Shown here: one piece after another, positions 16,940 to 25,044 of the stretch
Layout: each line of letters starts with the position of its first letter
Position numbering within the stretch: the first letter of the stretch is position 1
Assembly: GCF_000317895.1 (NCBI RefSeq)
Contig: NC_019567.1
Span: 1,736,001-1,800,000 of the forward strand
Length of the DNA: 64,000 nucleotides
Direction: 5' to 3'
Source: Bdellovibrio bacteriovorus str. Tiberius
GTDB lineage: Bacteria; Bdellovibrionota; Bdellovibrionia; Bdellovibrionales; Bdellovibrionaceae
The notes under the pieces: generated by a model
What the model was told of the DNA's origin: nothing
The model's input: only the letters and a program-made list of their open reading frames with translations
Database searches by the model: none
Position numbers and translations under genes: made by a program

Positions 16940-17890
16940 TTATTGGAAGGCGATTTTCAGGGCTAGTTTGGCGTAGTAGGCGTTGCCGATATCGACTTGG
17001 TTGCCGGGATCCAGTTCGTAGTTTTCAGCAACGAAGAATCTTCTGTCAAAGGCGTGGCCCACTTCAAAGTCTGCAAAGACGGACTTGGACAATGGCGACT
17101 TGATACCCATCAAGAATTTCTTTTCATCATAGAACAAACGATCTTCGCGGTTTTCGCGACCGTATGGCAAATAAGTTACCTGACTGAAGTCCATTCCCGC
17201 ATACACTTGCGCAAAGTCGTTCAGTTTATAGTACACCGTGCTTTTGATCACCCAGGGAACCAAGGTGAAGAAAGTCAGTCCGAACTTGTCGGCAAACTGC
17301 CAGTTGATCGAAGCAAATGGGGCGCCCAGCACCAGATTCAATTCACGGGACGGGTAATAGAACCACGCAAAACCCGGCAGGGGAATGTTGTTCAGGATCG
17401 GGCGGTTGTTGGAATAGTTGGCCAGTAGCAGCCAGCTGCTGGTGGCATCGCTCGGGTAGGAGTAAAAGGCCGTCACCCCTAAAGTGGAAACCGACGGGTC
17501 ATAGAAGGGTTTGTCGCTGGCAGAACCGTAGTTGACCATCACGGACCACATGCGTTTTTCACCGATCACTTCCGTGTAGCTTGCGCCAAACTTGATGTCA
17601 TATAGCTCGGAATGACCGTTCTGTGCGGGGTCCACGCTCATCTGGCTTCCTGAAAAACTTAAGCCCACGGATTGAGTTTCAGTTTTGTAAACCGGAGAGC
17701 TTAAGTCCACCAGTTGATAGCGCATGTTGGCGCGCTCTTGTGGGAATTCCGCCTTGTCATAGAAAAAGCCCAGATAATTAAATGTCGGACGCTGACGACC
17801 CGGCGGGGTTAAGCCTTGAGCCAATTCAAAGGCCAATGCAGAGGTCGAAACACCCAAAACTGACAGAACGGTGATCAATAACTTTGTCAT
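16940..17890 (-). CDS. Outer-membrane beta-barrel-like protein
   Basis: Start chosen at ATG 17890 (MTKLLITVLSVLGVSTSALA, signal peptide); the frame extends to 17926. 316 residues with many alternating-hydrophobicity strands rich in Tyr, Phe and Trp (SWLLLANYSNNRPI, TVYYKLNDFAQVYAGMDFS, NAYYAKLALKIAFQ) and turns rich in Asp, Asn and Gly. The C-terminal strand ends with an aromatic residue one position from the end, as in BAM substrates. Likely an outer-membrane barrel of 12 or more strands. Specific function unknown; its position opposite pstSCAB does not by itself imply a phosphate porin. Confidence 0.65.
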   Translation of the reverse strand: MTKLLITVLSVLGVSTSALAFELAQGLTPPGRQRPTFNYLGFFYDKAEFPQERANMRYQLVDLSSPVYKTETQSVGLSFSGSQMSVDPAQNGHSELYDIKFGASYTEVIGEKRMWSVMVNYGSASDKPFYDPSVSTLGVTAFYSYPSDATSSWLLLANYSNNRPILNNIPLPGFAWFYYPSRELNLVLGAPFASINWQFADKFGLTFFTLVPWVIKSTVYYKLNDFAQVYAGMDFSQVTYLPYGRENREDRLFYDEKKFLMGIKSPLSKSVFADFEVGHAFDRRFFVAENYELDPGNQVDIGNAYYAKLALKIAFQ

Positions 17891-18041
17891 ATCCCACAGC
17901 TTAAAACCCTCTTTGCTTGCGGACAACAGCTATTCTATCAGGGGTTCAAAGTATTTAAATCTGACGATCTTTACATCAACTTAACTCGAGTTTTCAAAAA
18001 GACCTCGTTAGCCTTGGTTATCCCTTTCAAGTAGGTGAAGA

Positions 18042-18782
18042 ATGAGACGTCAAAGAGGCTTGGTGGTTCTCTTGGGGCTGGTGGTAATCGGCAGTCTTGG
18101 CATCGCCGCTTTTCGCGGATTGTCGACGCCCGAGAAAGCAAACTGCGTTCAGATTTATTTTGATGCCGAGTCCCGGGACCAGTTGGCCTCGGGGAAAGCT
18201 TTTGCCCAGCAGTTGCGGGGGCTTTTGGCGCCGTATGTGGGTTACTCGGTTCACGCATCGGGGATTGGCAGTTATCAAAGCGGGGAAGTCCATCGCTGTG
18301 ATAAAAATATTTATGTTGGAACTCATTTCGACCATCGCGTTCCCCGGGTGTTTGTTGAAGACTTTATGAACACCAAGGGGAGCGTTGTGTGGTTTGGTTA
18401 TAATGTCTGGCAGATGGGCCCACGCTTGGAAAGTGAAATGGGTTTGCGCTTCCTAAGAATGGCGCGCCAGGAATTCACGGGCTTTTTTGATGAGGTTCTT
18501 TACGAAGGCGGGTTCTTTAAAAAAACCAATAAGACCCTGACTGAACAGGTGGAGCTTTTGCCGTCGGATATGAGCAAGTTTTCCATGCTGGCTGAATCGC
18601 GAAACTCCGTCACCCGTGAAATCGTGCCCTATATCGTGCAATCTAAAAATCGCTTCTATGTGGCCGATGTTCCAGAACTTGAGGCGGGTCACATGAACCT
18701 GATGATGGCAGAGGTTCTGGCTCGGTTCATGGAATCCAAAGCGCAGCCTCGCGGGGTTATCGCCTTTGGGCTAGGTCATTAA
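18042..18782 (+). CDS. Membrane-anchored/exported protein with DUF2334-like N-terminal features
   Basis: 246 residues from ATG 18042 (GTAGGTGAAG upstream). Residues 8-25 are a signal anchor (VVLLGLVVIGSLGIAAF). The following region has the pattern seen before the catalytic part of DUF2334/YdaL-type deacetylase-like proteins: a strand (CVQIYFDAES), a helix (AQQLRGLLAP), IYVGTHFDHRVPRVFVEDF and VVWFGYNVWQMG. The catalytic deacetylase half with metal-binding His/Asp is absent. It may be a stand-alone sensor or structural version of that domain. Similarity is by eye and weak. Confidence 0.5.
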   Translation: MRRQRGLVVLLGLVVIGSLGIAAFRGLSTPEKANCVQIYFDAESRDQLASGKAFAQQLRGLLAPYVGYSVHASGIGSYQSGEVHRCDKNIYVGTHFDHRVPRVFVEDFMNTKGSVVWFGYNVWQMGPRLESEMGLRFLRMARQEFTGFFDEVLYEGGFFKKTNKTLTEQVELLPSDMSKFSMLAESRNSVTREIVPYIVQSKNRFYVADVPELEAGHMNLMMAEVLARFMESKAQPRGVIAFGLGH

Positions 18783-18838
18783 ATGCTCTCTCCTGCTTTG
18801 CGATTGCCTCGCATTGGCAGAGTGGTTAGGCTAGTGGG

Positions 18839-19153
18839 ATGACATCACTTCAGACTGATAAGTACTTTATTCGTGAAAGCATGTTCAACCTTGTTGAGCT
18901 TTCTTTGTTGGCCCGTCTTTATGAGGCTCACTGCACGCCATCAGCGTCCAGCGGGAAAATCAGCCCTGAATCTCTGGCTCAGACCTTGTTGAAAATGAAA
19001 GCGACAGAAAAGAACGGTCAGCTGCGTGTGGCGATCTTTGAAACAGACCCTGTGGGCTTTTATTGGAATTATGAAGGCAAGGTTCTGGCGCACTGGGTGC
19101 ACCCGGATCATCGTGGCCATGGGGTGGAGCAAAACCTTCTGGGCGGCGCTTAA
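18839..19153 (+). CDS. Short GNAT-acetyltransferase-like protein, probably truncated
   Basis: 104 residues from ATG 18839. The sequence follows the first half of a GNAT fold: helices (LVELSLLARLYEAHC), strand QLRVAIFETDPVGFYWNYEG, then the acetyl-CoA motif A HPDHRGHGVEQNLL. It stops three residues after motif A, where a normal GNAT continues for 50 or so residues with strand 5 and motif B. The next gene begins three bases later. It may be a remnant of a fused or longer acetyltransferase, or a minimal protein kept for another role. Confidence 0.5.
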   Translation: MTSLQTDKYFIRESMFNLVELSLLARLYEAHCTPSASSGKISPESLAQTLLKMKATEKNGQLRVAIFETDPVGFYWNYEGKVLAHWVHPDHRGHGVEQNLLGGA

Positions 19154-19156
19154 GCC

Positions 19157-20182
19157 GTGACTCAATTCTGGAGCGGTAAAAGAGTTTTCATCACGTGCCC
19201 CACGGGTTTTCTGGGGGCGTGGCTGGTGCAGACTCTGCTTGATTCCCAAGCCCAGGTGTTTGGCTTTGGCGAGCCCGCCGCGACATCTCCGAATCTTTTT
19301 GATTTGAAAAATCTGGGGCAGAAAATCTCGATGACCTACGGGGATATGCGGGATGAGTCCGCGTTGCGCGAGGCTTTGCAGTTTGCTGAAGCGGATGTGG
19401 TTTTGCATCTGGGGGAAAGCGGTCTGATTTCTGACCTTGGCAAAAGACCTTTGGAAACCTTTGGCAAAGCAGCACTTGGAACGGCGACCTTGATGGAGCT
19501 GATGCGGGAAACCGCATCGGTGCGTTCCTTGGTGGTGGTCAGCTCAGATAAGGTCTATGGACGAAAAATTTCCGGCGAGGATCTGACTGAAACAGATGCA
19601 GTGGCGCCGTCAGCGATTTTACCCACAGCAAAGCTCTGTGCCGAGATGATTGCTCTTTCTTATCGTCAGAGTTTTTTTGCCCCTGAAAAATACAATAAAC
19701 ATAAAATCGCCATAGCCACGGCTCGTATTGGTTCTGCCATTGGTGGCGGGGACTTCACCGAGCAGGCGTTGATTCCGCAGGCTGTGCAGGCCTTCGTGGC
19801 TGGCAACAGCTTTGATTTAAAGAACCCTCAGTCCGTGCGCCCGTGGATTCACGTGTTGGATCAGGTGGTGGGCCTGATGAGTCTTGCCGAGGCTTTGTAT
19901 GAACGCGGACCGAAGCTTGCGCCGACCTATAATTTTGCGGCGAAAGATACTAACACAGTCGGTGAAGTTGCGCAAGCTTTGGCGACAGCCTGGGGAGAAA
20001 ATGCCCGGGTGAATTTGGGCGAGGGGTCGAAGTCCTCGTTGTCCGTGCATGCGAATTTGGATTCAAAGCTCGCTCAGAGCGATCTGAACTGGAAAGTTCA
20101 AAGAAATCTCACAGATACTCTGAAAGAAACACTTCAGTGGTATAAAGAATTTTATTCTTCAAGGACTTCTGCTACCTTGTAG
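19157..20182 (+). CDS. Degenerate CDP-glucose 4,6-dehydratase-like SDR protein
   Basis: 341 residues from GTG 19157. Overall layout matches RfbG/CDP-glucose 4,6-dehydratase: WSGKRVFIT...TGFLGAWLVQTLL, YGDMRD, VVVSSDKVYG, TARIGSAIGGGDF, RPWIHVLDQVVGL and TYNFAA. Two key sites are altered. The NAD(P)-binding GxxGxxG loop reads CPTGFLG, with Cys for the first Gly, and the YxxxK catalytic pair reads LPTAK, with Leu where the general-acid Tyr should be; the Lys is kept. It is therefore probably inactive as a dehydratase or has another role, for instance a structural partner. It sits away from the sugar-nucleotide genes, just after a truncated GNAT-like gene. Confidence 0.65.
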   Translation: MTQFWSGKRVFITCPTGFLGAWLVQTLLDSQAQVFGFGEPAATSPNLFDLKNLGQKISMTYGDMRDESALREALQFAEADVVLHLGESGLISDLGKRPLETFGKAALGTATLMELMRETASVRSLVVVSSDKVYGRKISGEDLTETDAVAPSAILPTAKLCAEMIALSYRQSFFAPEKYNKHKIAIATARIGSAIGGGDFTEQALIPQAVQAFVAGNSFDLKNPQSVRPWIHVLDQVVGLMSLAEALYERGPKLAPTYNFAAKDTNTVGEVAQALATAWGENARVNLGEGSKSSLSVHANLDSKLAQSDLNWKVQRNLTDTLKETLQWYKEFYSSRTSATL

Positions 20183-20184
20183 GG

Positions 20185-23100
20185 ATGGCCTTTTCCGGAT
20201 TAAGTCTTCAAAAAATTTCCCAGTTAGTCAGCCCCAAGGATCTTGCGACCCTGGAGCAAATGCCTGTTGCTGAAAACGCATTCCGCATTCTAAAAAAATT
20301 GTCTTTGGACAGCCACAACATCCAAAAGAAGGAAGACGGCGGATTAGACATCCAGTTCGTTTACGCAGAAGAATCCACTTTGCGCAAATCCTATGTGCAG
20401 GTCGAAGAAGACGCTGATGGCGGGGATCTGACCTTCCACTGCGCCCAGTGTGCTGAAAGCCGCAAGGACAAAGAAGACATCTGCGTTCATGAGTGGGCCT
20501 CATTGATTCTGATTTGGTGGGCACTGTCGGTGGATCGTGGATTCCTGCGTAATCACAGCTTCCAGGTCAGTAATTTCTGCGAGGACTTCTGGGATCTGAC
20601 GGAAACCAAAAAAGCCCGCCGCGGTGAGGGTGATGGCAAAGGCCTGCCTGAAAACTTAAAGCTTGAATCCATCAGTCTGGTTTCTGAAACGCTTTCGTTG
20701 GACGACGATCGCGCGTTGGAAGAATACCTGCCAGAATGGAACAAGGTCTATGAGCTGGGCCGTGTTGCCGAAGGGGACGAATCCGGCACCGGGGCGGTGT
20801 GGGGACTGCCTCAGGCTTTCCGCGGGTCTTTGCAAAAAGAAACCGTTTACTGGGCTGATGTGCGCCATCAGGATCAGTTGGCTGGGCTTCTTCGTTATAA
20901 TTTCAATGACGGCGTTCAAATCAGCAGCCGGGATATTCTTCGTCATGCTTATCGATCCGTGGTTCCGCGCGATCTGTTGCCGGGCCCCGCACGCAAGGAA
21001 ACTTTTGAGGTTCTTTGGCCACTTCTTCCCAGTGACCCGCATCGCTTCTTCAGCCGGGACCTTTTGGATATTGAAGCCGTCATGCAAGAGCTTCTTTCCC
21101 GTATCACCCGCCGGGTGAACAAAGGGGATCTGAAGTTTTATTTGCAGGATCAAAAAGATCTTGGAAAAGCCTTCCAGGTTGGCAACATCAGTGTTGAGGC
21201 CGAAGACGCCTTTGAATGGAAAGTTGAATTCAGTGGCTCTGAGGAAGTTAAAACCTCAGCCTTGCTGTCGGCGCAAAAAGATCAGCAGAAATACATCTTC
21301 TTTGATAACTTCGCGGTGGACTTCACAACCGGAGCGGTTGTTGCTTTTGCATGGAAAAAAGAAAGCGAAGCTTTAGATCAGTTTTATTCCCGCCAGTTGA
21401 AGGCAGACCGTCCCAGAGCCTTTTCGCACCTGCATGTTGAAGGCAAGGGTGAAACCGCGGCCTTTATGAAATTCTTGCGCGGACGTTCGCTTCCGGTGCG
21501 CGTTCAGGGTGGCAGCCATGACATGGGCGCTATTGCCAGTGTCCTGAACCTGCATCATCAGGATGATGCAGGCTTTGTCCCGGAAAAGGTTTTCACTCTC
21601 AACGAAAAAGAAACCGTCAGTAAAAAGGGCTTCAGCACTCCGGTGGTGCTGATCATGCGCACGTTGCAAGAGGGGCTGGGCTTTTTACTTCAAACCGAAG
21701 TTAAATCCCTGGCCTCGAGCAGTTTTAAAAAGCGCGAATGGGATTTGAAGATTCTAAAACACCTCGGAGTCTTGCAGTATCTGACTTTGGAGGCTTTGAC
21801 TTATCACTTTGAAGGTCAGCTGACTGATGGCACGACCTGCGACCCGGCGAATATCTTCCCGGTGTTGCATAATCGCGTGCACAGCTTGCTTGTGACCGGA
21901 GACGGCACAAGTCTGACCAAGACTCAGCCGTTGGATGAACTGTGCTCTAAAGGGGTTTTGGGCATTTTTTCTGACTATGTCGCCAAAGTTCTGAAATCTG
22001 TTGGCGAGCGTGAGGCCATTTACAGTTCCAAAGGGGAATACCTGTTCTCGGGCTCGGTTGAACGGGAATTCCGTGTTCTTTATGAAATTCTGAAATACAT
22101 GGCATTGTCCACCCAAGGCAGCGCCTTTAAACGCGCCCGCACCGGCTTTTTAACCAAGGCCTGGGATGGAAAGATCGAAGAAGATCCCATGCTGGAACAA
22201 GGTCATTTCTTTATGCCTTCCTGGGGTAAAGAAGATGTCACACCAACGCAGTCCTTGGGACTGCTGCAGCCGTTGGTGGATCATGGCATTCGCCTGTATG
22301 TGCGCGGTCAGCTGTTACAAGAACTTGGTCAGAACGAATTCGTTGTCGACTTCCAGATTGTCAGCAAACTTGATGAAGGGATGCTGAACTGGTTTGAACT
22401 GAATCCGCGTTTCTTCCTGCAGGGGAAAGAAATTGATGCCACTCAGCTGAAAAGCATGGGCAGTGGCGGTGTGGTTGAATACGATGGAAAGTTCTTCCTG
22501 GTGCCGCGCAAAGAAATTCCGTCTTTGCGTCGTTTGGAAGGATTCTGGCAAAAGCTTCAGGCCGGTAAAAAAGATTCATCCAAAAAAGCCTGGACCGATA
22601 AATACTATCAGCTGCCGAAACACCAGGCGCTTGAATTGCTGGCTTTGCGCGCGTCGGGCTACGCCTTCCGCGGGGACGATGAATGGAAGCGCATCTGTGC
22701 CTTCTATGATGGTTTGGGATCGCGCACAGATCTGGTCAAGCTGCCGGGTTCGGTGAAAGCGGAACTTAAGACTTATCAGCACGAAGGTGTGCAGTGGTTG
22801 CTGGATCTGTTCACTCTGCGTATGGGTGCACTGCTGGCCGACGACATGGGTCTGGGTAAAACTCTGCAAGCGCTGTCATTCCTGGATCTGCTTCGCACGC
22901 GCGAACAGCTGGGCCAGGTGCTGGTCGTGGTGCCTTCAAGTTTGGTGTACAACTGGGAAAGCGAAGTCGCGAAATTCACCCCGGAACTGCCGTTTGAGAT
23001 CTTTACCAGTAAGGACCATGACCGCCTTGGCAAAAGACTTGAAGCCAAAGAACCATTGGTTGTGGTTACGACCTATGGTCTTTTGATGGAAAATGACGAG

Positions 23101-24180
23101 TTCCTAAGCCAGTACAATTGGAATGTGCTGATCTTTGATGAAGCTCAAAATCTGAAAAATATCACTGCTAAACGAACCAGTTCGGCGCGTATGCTGAATG
23201 CCAGATTCAAAATGTGTCTGACCGGTACTCCGATGGAAAATCACTTTGGTGAATTCTATTCGTTGTTGGATCTGGTGGTGCCGGGATGTCTTGGCAAGTA
23301 CGATGATTTCCGCCGTCACTTTGTGAACACCGAAGTGGTGTTGCTTGAAGACGTCGAGGATCTGAAGCTTAAAACCAAACCTTTGATCATGCGCCGAACC
23401 AAGAAAGAAATCCTGGATCAGCTTCCTGAAAAACAGGAAACCAAGGTCAGTATCGCCTTTGAAGACAAGCAAAAGCAGATCTACCGCGATATTGCGATCG
23501 CTTACAATCAGCGCATTCAAGACACCATCCGCGAAGCCGGGGAGTCCCAGTCGCAGTTGCAGATGTTGACCGCTTTACTGCGCCTTCGTCAGGCGTGCTC
23601 TGATCCCGGCGCATTGCCAGAGGTGAAGTACGAAAAGACGCCGCCTAAGTTGGAAGCGTTGATGGACTCTTTGCAGGAAATCATTGAATCCGGCGAAAGT
23701 GCGCTGGTCTTTACTCAGTTCCTGCAGACGCTGGAACGCACTGAAAAGCTTTTGAAAGCGGTCGGCATCCCGGTCTTTGTGTTGCACGGGGCGATCCCAA
23801 CGAAGCAGCGCCAGAAGATTCTGAAGGACTTTAACGAAACCAACGGCGGGGCTGTTCTGGTGATGACTCTGAAAACGGGCGGGGTGGGTTTGAATCTGAC
23901 CAAGGCCAGTTATGTGTTCCATCTGGAGCCATGGTGGAATCCGTCAGTCGAAAATCAGGCCACAGACCGTGCGCACCGTTTGGGGCAGCGTAAGGCCGTT
24001 CAGGTCTTCCGCTATATCATGCACGAATCCCTGGAAGAAAAGATGGAGCTTTTGAAGGAACGCAAGAATCGCAAGTTCCAAAGCCTGTTCTCAGAAGCAG
24101 AAGCCAGCACGGATCTGACCGGGGCCGGCGGCGCCCTGACCAAAGAGGACTTCGACTTCTTGTTGGGCCTTAAATCCTAA
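20185..24180 (+). CDS. SWIM-domain SNF2-family helicase/ATPase
   Basis: 1331 residues. A SWIM-type zinc finger near residues 84-100 (FHCAQCAES...ICVHEW, CxxC...CxH) is followed by ~750 residues of unassigned sequence. The SNF2 ATPase spans ~860-1300: LKTYQHEGVQWL, Walker A LLADDMGLGKTLQ (~888), DEAQ box LIFDEAQNLKN (~982), LTGTPMENH, RRTKKEILDQLPEK, then the helicase C domain ending in DRAHRLGQRKAVQVFRYI. Bacterial SWIM-SNF2 proteins remodel protein-DNA or RNA polymerase complexes; the target is unknown. ATG 20185 comes right after the previous gene's stop, so the two may be co-transcribed. Confidence 0.9.
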   Translation: MAFSGLSLQKISQLVSPKDLATLEQMPVAENAFRILKKLSLDSHNIQKKEDGGLDIQFVYAEESTLRKSYVQVEEDADGGDLTFHCAQCAESRKDKEDICVHEWASLILIWWALSVDRGFLRNHSFQVSNFCEDFWDLTETKKARRGEGDGKGLPENLKLESISLVSETLSLDDDRALEEYLPEWNKVYELGRVAEGDESGTGAVWGLPQAFRGSLQKETVYWADVRHQDQLAGLLRYNFNDGVQISSRDILRHAYRSVVPRDLLPGPARKETFEVLWPLLPSDPHRFFSRDLLDIEAVMQELLSRITRRVNKGDLKFYLQDQKDLGKAFQVGNISVEAEDAFEWKVEFSGSEEVKTSALLSAQKDQQKYIFFDNFAVDFTTGAVVAFAWKKESEALDQFYSRQLKADRPRAFSHLHVEGKGETAAFMKFLRGRSLPVRVQGGSHDMGAIASVLNLHHQDDAGFVPEKVFTLNEKETVSKKGFSTPVVLIMRTLQEGLGFLLQTEVKSLASSSFKKREWDLKILKHLGVLQYLTLEALTYHFEGQLTDGTTCDPANIFPVLHNRVHSLLVTGDGTSLTKTQPLDELCSKGVLGIFSDYVAKVLKSVGEREAIYSSKGEYLFSGSVEREFRVLYEILKYMALSTQGSAFKRARTGFLTKAWDGKIEEDPMLEQGHFFMPSWGKEDVTPTQSLGLLQPLVDHGIRLYVRGQLLQELGQNEFVVDFQIVSKLDEGMLNWFELNPRFFLQGKEIDATQLKSMGSGGVVEYDGKFFLVPRKEIPSLRRLEGFWQKLQAGKKDSSKKAWTDKYYQLPKHQALELLALRASGYAFRGDDEWKRICAFYDGLGSRTDLVKLPGSVKAELKTYQHEGVQWLLDLFTLRMGALLADDMGLGKTLQALSFLDLLRTREQLGQVLVVVPSSLVYNWESEVAKFTPELPFEIFTSKDHDRLGKRLEAKEPLVVVTTYGLLMENDEFLSQYNWNVLIFDEAQNLKNITAKRTSSARMLNARFKMCLTGTPMENHFGEFYSLLDLVVPGCLGKYDDFRRHFVNTEVVLLEDVEDLKLKTKPLIMRRTKKEILDQLPEKQETKVSIAFEDKQKQIYRDIAIAYNQRIQDTIREAGESQSQLQMLTALLRLRQACSDPGALPEVKYEKTPPKLEALMDSLQEIIESGESALVFTQFLQTLERTEKLLKAVGIPVFVLHGAIPTKQRQKILKDFNETNGGAVLVMTLKTGGVGLNLTKASYVFHLEPWWNPSVENQATDRAHRLGQRKAVQVFRYIMHESLEEKMELLKERKNRKFQSLFSEAEASTDLTGAGGALTKEDFDFLLGLKS

Positions 24181-24206
24181 AAGGTTCCTGGTTCTTTTTT
24201 GGCCCA

Positions 24207-24235
24207 TGGCGCGTCATGCTGGCGCGCCAACTTTT
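24207..24235 (+). terminator. Weak terminator after the SNF2 gene
   Basis: TGGCGCG (24207-24213), nine-base loop, CGCGCCA (24223-24229), then ACTTTT. It lies between the SNF2 stop and the convergent toxin-antitoxin pair. The T-run is short. Confidence 0.4.
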
Positions 24236-24539
24236 AAGAGGACTTCCGAACTTGCACAGTCATTTTTAGTCCGGCTTTTCGCAAATAATCGTGAATGGCA
24301 CATTCGACAGCCAATACTTCGGACAAGCCGCATTTCTTTGCAATCTTTGCGGCAAGATCGATGCTCACATTTTGCCGGCCCTTTTCGATATCGCAGAGGG
24401 TGCTTTTAGAGATTTCTAAAAGCATCGCCATTTCTGTTTGAGAAAGGGACTTGGTGGTTCTGGCCGCGCGCAGGAAGCCGCCAAAGGACATCGGGCCTAG
24501 TTCTTTTTCTAAAATCTTTGTGAGGCTCTTAGTACTCAT
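24234..24539 (-). CDS. XRE-family antitoxin (HigA-like)
   Basis: 101 residues. An HTH of XRE/Cro type covers ~20-75 (FLRAARTTKSLSQTEMAMLL, ISKSTLCDIEKGRQNVSIDL), with a helical C-terminal tail. ATG 24539 lies inside the upstream toxin gene and overlaps its last 11 bases, so translation is coupled. It should neutralise the RelE-type toxin and repress the promoter through the palindrome at 24823. A paralogous pair with the same gene order and overlap lies at 60315-60900 (antitoxin similarity: SDIEKGRKAVS, LLQHAGLKYKVQVS versus CDIEKGRQNVS, LRKAGLKMTVQVR). Confidence 0.82.
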   Translation of the reverse strand: MSTKSLTKILEKELGPMSFGGFLRAARTTKSLSQTEMAMLLEISKSTLCDIEKGRQNVSIDLAAKIAKKCGLSEVLAVECAIHDYLRKAGLKMTVQVRKSS

Positions 24540-24810
24540 GTTTGTTCACCTCAATGACGATGATTTCAATCTCTTTGATCGTTTCCACGTAAATTGCTCT
24601 ATAAGAACGATTTAGTCGTATGGATCGTTGTCCCTTGCGGTCTCCCTTAAGAGGCTCGTCATGGTAGCCCGGGAGCTTTCTTGTCTGACTCAAACCGATC
24701 AGCTCGATGGATTCTGCCCAATAACGTAGGGCTTCTTTAATGTGTGAAGGGATTCTTTTTAACTGCTTCTCTGCGAATCTGGATATTCGAACCTGTGTTC
24801 GACTTTCCAT
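24529..24810 (-). CDS. RelE/HigB-family toxin
   Basis: 93 residues with the RelE/ParE fold: N-terminal helices (FAEKQLKRIPSHIKEALRYW), then LPGYHDEPLKGDRKGQRSIR, NRSYRAIYVE and IEIIVIEVNKHEY. The basic residues in the beta-sheet (RSIRL, RSYRA) fit a ribosome-dependent mRNA endonuclease. Toxin precedes antitoxin (HigBA order). The downstream paralogue at 60315 shares the PGYHDEPL..G..KG.RSIRL core. Activity inferred from fold. Confidence 0.82.
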   Translation of the reverse strand: MESRTQVRISRFAEKQLKRIPSHIKEALRYWAESIELIGLSQTRKLPGYHDEPLKGDRKGQRSIRLNRSYRAIYVETIKEIEIIVIEVNKHEY

Positions 24811-24822
24811 AGAACCTTTCAG

Positions 24823-24857
24823 TACGGTAAATTACCGTATTTTGGTGAAATTGTCAA
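24823..24857 (-). promoter_or_regulatory. Promoter and palindromic operator of the toxin-antitoxin pair
   Basis: On the minus strand TTGACA (24857-24852), 17-base spacer, TAATTT (24834-24829). A perfect palindrome, arms TACGGTAA and TTACCGTA around one base, spans 24823-24839 and covers the -10 region. This is the usual geometry for autorepression by the antitoxin. Confidence 0.65.
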
Positions 24858-24988
24858 TATGGGGTGTGAGAGCAAGAAGCAGGAGTGAATAAATTGCGCA
24901 ATACCTGCTTCTGAAGGCGGCCGAGTCCCAGGTTCGGATCAGAAGTGCCAGTTTCTTTTTGGGGTAGAGTGAGTTAGACGCACTGTGG

Positions 24989-25032
24989 CCCAAAAATGGC
25001 AGCAGAACCTTTTTTCTGAGCCATTTTTTGGG
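24989..25032 (+). promoter_or_regulatory. Long leader hairpin upstream of the MBOAT gene
   Basis: CCCAAAAATGGC (24989-25000) pairs with GCCATTTTTTGGG (25020-25032) with one bulged T, and inside it CAGAA pairs with TTCTG. The inner stem GGC-AG-CAGAA / TTCTG-A-GCC is followed by ATTTTTT, a terminator-like layout. It ends 12 bases before the MBOAT ATG and there is no clear ribosome site between, so it may attenuate or gate that operon. Confidence 0.45.
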
Positions 25033-25044
25033 TAGTGTCTGCCC

